A stretch of 9,339 nucleotides of DNA from a candidate division SR1 bacterium CG_4_9_14_3_um_filter_40_9 (GTDB lineage: Bacteria; Patescibacteriota; Gracilibacteria; Absconditabacterales; Absconditicoccaceae), in assembly GCA_002791215.1 (NCBI GenBank), contig PFWQ01000059.1, positions 1 through 9,339 on the forward strand. Reading direction: 5' to 3'. The position numbers were made by a program, and so were the translations under genes. Shown here in pieces: positions 7,082 to 9,339 of this stretch. The notes under the pieces are model-generated. The model was not told where the DNA came from. It ran no database searches and was given only the letters and a program-made list of their open reading frames with translations. Positions within the stretch are counted from its first letter, which is position 1; every line of letters begins with the position of its first letter.

Positions 7082-8530
7082 TTATTTAAATATATTTTTG
7101 ATAGCATCTCGTCGTGCTTTGGTATTTGTAGTATCCCATCCTTTCTGCGTATCGCGCTGGATCCTTTGTGTGCTTCATGTAATCGCTTCGTATGTCGTAT
7201 GTATCCCATAATCGAGATAGGTATGGAATTCATCGTAATTGAGTATATTTTGATTGAAAGAAGGGATTGGAATGTCGATAAAGGAATAGTTTGATAGATT
7301 TTGCAATATTTTATTTGCTGAGTTCGCGACACTAAGATATCGTCAGATAAATGCATCTATTGTCGGATTGAGCATGATTTCTCATCAGATCTGGTTGATG
7401 AAATAGATATTTCTTCTTGCTATGAATCCATCTATGATGTTTTGGATATCGCCCGTGTCATCTAGAATCATCTTGGTCAGATCTCATGTGAGCGTCAGGT
7501 ATCACGATTGGTCTTGGGGCGTATATGCGTTTATTTTTCATTGAATGATATTCAGAGAAGTTAACAAATCCCCACCGTTTTGCGACCCCCCTTTCCCCAG
7601 CTGAGCTGGATTCCCTTCGGTCTCAAGGGTGGTAGGTAAAAGTTTCTTAATTTCTATAGCTGATTGCGGATAGAGCGTGATGATACTGCCTTGCGGGAAA
7701 TTGATGTATGCATAAGTATTCTGGATTCCTGTTTTGGATGAAAATTGAATGATAACAGATGATTCTCCTGATGATGTCAGAAGATTATCTGAAAGGAATT
7801 CTGAAGATAAATCAGTTTGTTCTCAAGGAGTCTGCCGTAGTTCTAGAGTTTTTTCTTTTGTCGGGTTCTGGATTGTGATTTTTGTTTCAGCCTCTTGAAG
7901 TATTTTTTCATCATCTGTGGTCTGTATATTCAGCGTTGTGGGCTGTGAATCATAGAATCATTGGAAATCTGGCTTGTCTGTATAGAGCGGAAGAGCGTGA
8001 TTAAGTAGGATGATGATAAATGGAATCCCTATCAATACTATCAATGGATAGCGAACTCTATATCTGATATATGTGACTGCTAATGCTAGCAGAAATAGTA
8101 TCGTGAGTGCATAGAATTCGATAGTATTTATGCCTAGGATGTCTTGAGTAAAGAATGATGCCAATCGGAAGAAATTTACTAACAGGAGCATGGTCATCAT
8201 TATTCTGCTGAAGCAAGAGTGTGTCGTCACACATATGTAGATGAGGATGATCGAGACATACAAAAAGATGATATATGTCGTATAATTTTGATAGATTTTT
8301 ATCGGATCGATGCCGGTATCGTAGATGTTCGGCAAAAAATATACTATCGCAAAAAGCGCTGAGGCTATGAGTATTCAAAAGAATATTTTTTTTCACCGAT
8401 TCGCTTTAGAAGTCTTTAACTTCTGCATTTCGTTTGAAGTTCAAGCATCTAAAGTCGTCGGTATGGTTTCGACGTTTGAAAACTCTCAATTCTTCAAGTT
8501 TTCACGGCGTCTCAATCTAATTAGATTCAT
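7082..8530 (-). CDS. Polytopic membrane protein with possible FecR-like extracytoplasmic domain
   Basis: This is a 482-residue protein, open from ATG 8530 to TAA (7084-7082) with 13 TGA codons read as Gly, one pair in tandem (Gly382-Gly383). A basic cytoplasmic N-terminus (1-46) is followed by about five hydrophobic helices at 49-67, 83-101, 110-127, 136-155 and 161-181. The odd number places the long C-terminal part outside. Residues about 258-350 (SSVIIQFSSKT ... AYINFPQGSIITLYPQSAIE ... LNIIQGKINAYTP) look like a FecR domain, where a D/Q-G-S-x-x-x-L-x-x-x-S pattern is typical. FecR proteins often act as anti-sigma regulators, but no sigma factor is visible here. A palindromic element (copy B) is inserted at about residues 300-324. 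The C-terminal 130 residues are unrecognised and polar. It heads the operon with arfB and argS. The membrane topology is fairly sure; the FecR assignment is tentative. Confidence 0.75.
7560..7632. repeat. Palindromic element inside the FecR-like gene (copy B)
   Basis: It begins gttaacaaatc, as copy A at 4883 does, then has a perfect hairpin ccagct-g-agctgg (7597-7609) and a second stem ccctt...aaggg. The stem sequences differ from copy A, but the pairing is kept. It is read in the same frame as copy A, both ending in the peptide GDLLTS. It encodes a low-complexity G/N/Q-rich loop in the FecR-like domain. Confidence 0.6.
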
Positions 8531-8562
8531 AATTTGAGAATATTTAAATTTATGTTTCGGCT

Positions 8563-8594
8563 AGATTGCACGTCACTTCGTTCCTCGCAATGAC
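8563..8594. repeat. Dispersed ncRNA-like/MITE-like inverted repeat
   Basis: On the minus strand this reads gtcattgcgaggaacgaagt continuing to gacgtgcaatct, with terminal attgc/gcaat arms. From memory, closely similar elements occur in unrelated bacteria as a common dispersed repeat. It lies in the 173-bp divergent gap between the FecR-like gene and the transporter gene. No coding role is evident. Confidence 0.55.
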
Positions 8595-8611
8595 AGCCAA
8601 GGTAAAATATA

Positions 8612-8636
8612 GTGAAAAGGGGGCCTTTTTCAAAGG
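8612..8636. repeat. Short GC-poor palindrome in the divergent gap
   Basis: gaaaagg (8613-8619) and a ccttttt run form a short hairpin, followed by caaaggg. It resembles the outer arms of the palindromic elements in argS and the FecR-like gene, but it is too short and degenerate to assign firmly. Confidence 0.3.
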
Positions 8637-8643
8637 GCAAAAT

Positions 8644-8671
8644 TTGCATTTTTTTGAATTCTGAGTATAAT
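8644..8671 (+). promoter_or_regulatory. Candidate promoter for the Na/Pi transporter gene
   Basis: TTGCAT (8644-8649) and a perfect TATAAT (8666-8671) are separated by 16 bp and lie 32 bp before the ATG at 8704. No Shine-Dalgarno is seen before the ATG. The same region carries TATACT on the opposite strand (8669-8664), a possible minus-strand -10 for the divergent FecR-like gene, but without a good -35. Confidence 0.5.
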
Positions 8672-8703
8672 TATTTTGGTCTTTAATTGTTAGCATTATA
8701 TGC

Positions 8704-9339
8704 ATGTCCTGGACCAATATCTGACTATTTGTATGATGACTTGGCATGTTCCTCTTCGGGATGCATGTTTTTGAGGATGCCATAAAAAATCTCACTACCA
8801 AGACTTTCAAAAAAATCCTGAGAAATTTCACTCAAAATAGAATCAAATCCATATTCACCTGAGCATTTGTAACTGCCATACTCCAGAGCAGCAGTGTTGT
8901 TTCTTTGATTATTTTAGCTTTTGTGTGAGCTGGAGTCATCTGACTGCAGAGCGCGGTATGAGTCATCATCGGAGCAAATGTATGAGCTCCATTGACCGAT
9001 GTTTTGTTCGGAACGATTTGATTGAAATATGATATCATGACCTTGGCTTTGGTAGTGGTGTGAATCGGATGACTAGGACTGGTGATTTTTGGCAGGTCCA
9101 ATAGATGGAGAAATATCTCAAAAATGCTTATCTGACTTGGTATCATATTCCTGGGACTTGGATATCTCAAAGAAAGCATGATGTCAGTGTCACAGATGGT
9201 GGATCTCAGTCAATATCTATCCTTACACTATTCTATATTCTTTGTTATCTGATTAATAATTACTTTACTCATACAATCCAGTGGTGCGACTATAGCAATT
9301 ACATTAGCCGCCGCACAAAGCGGATTAATCACTCTGCCA
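8704..9339 (+). CDS. Na+/phosphate cotransporter family protein (partial, runs off right edge)
   Basis: There are 212 residues from ATG 8704 to the edge, with no TAA or TAG. Thirteen TGA codons must be Gly; about half of its 26 glycines use TGA. It begins MSWTNIGLFVGGLGMFLFGM, a glycine-rich first membrane helix like that of NptA/YjbB proteins. Two QSS motifs mark the inverted Na_Pi_cotrans repeats (PF02690): QSSSVVSLIILAFVGAGVI (61-79) with GANVGAPLTD (90-99), and QSSGATIAITLAAAQSGLI (191-209). The segment MLIGLGIIFLGLGYLKESM (141-159) is the usual helix before the second repeat. It probably moves phosphate or a related anion with sodium across the inner membrane. The start is fixed by an in-frame TAA at 8668-8670 overlapping the -10. 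The missing C-terminus may include a PhoU-like domain, as in many homologues. Confidence 0.9.

Noticed and set aside
7063..7356. Minus-strand 97-codon frame overlapping the FecR-like gene
   Set aside because: It lies in another frame of the same strand. The long frame from 8530 to 7082 continues through this region without TAA or TAG and explains it.
8550..9179. Minus-strand open frames opposite the transporter
   Set aside because: The plus strand encodes clear Na/Pi cotransporter motifs (two QSS repeats). The minus frames are complements of that gene and show no family features.
1..9339. UGA read as tryptophan (Mycoplasma-type code) or as selenocysteine
   Set aside because: TGA falls on conserved glycines such as the HIGH motif, and TGG is still used for tryptophan. 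Tens of TGAs, including tandem pairs, rule out selenocysteine insertion.
1..9339. tRNA, CRISPR array or transposase gene
   Set aside because: No cloverleaf with a conserved T-loop, no regularly spaced repeat with unique spacers, and no transposase-like protein was found by reading both strands.

Overview
The window is readable only if UGA means glycine. Under the standard code almost every gene breaks into short pieces. Read with genetic code 25 (UGA = Gly, TAA and TAG as stops), nine long uninterrupted genes appear, and together they contain about 65 in-frame TGA codons by my hand count. The TGAs fall on invariant glycines, including the G of the HIGH motif in arginyl-tRNA synthetase and a glycine just after the YKSIHT motif of the (p)ppGpp synthetase. 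TGG is still used for tryptophan, so this is not the Mycoplasma UGA = Trp code. The code points to the candidate phyla Absconditabacteria (SR1) or Gracilibacteria (BD1-5), and the window alone does not say which.

Left block, minus strand, read from high to low coordinates: a minor type IV prepilin (3883-3182); a full-length bifunctional Rel/SpoT protein one base downstream (3180-967); a small membrane protein with two zinc ribbons (911-444); and the 5' part of a PilX-like pilus protein that runs off the left edge (386-1). The pilin genes suggest a pilus or competence cluster with the stringent-response gene embedded in it.

Middle: divergent from the prepilin, a 193-residue membrane protein of unknown function on the plus strand (3978-4559). 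It converges on argS across a hairpin.

Right block, minus strand: a 482-residue protein with about five membrane helices and a possible FecR-like external domain (8530-7082), then the ribosome-rescue hydrolase ArfB (7054-6629), then argS (6573-4618). The spacing is short and fits an operon. Divergent from it is the 5' part of a Na/Pi cotransporter-family protein on the plus strand (8704 to the right edge).

Small repeats are scattered through the window and several lie in frame inside genes: 9-bp and 7-bp tandem units in argS, palindromic elements in argS and in the FecR-like gene, a repeat forming the tail of arfB, and a 9-bp array abutting the PilX-like start codon. I see no tRNA, rRNA, CRISPR array or transposase. 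The biology that stands out is the recoded UGA together with repeats that generate protein sequence.
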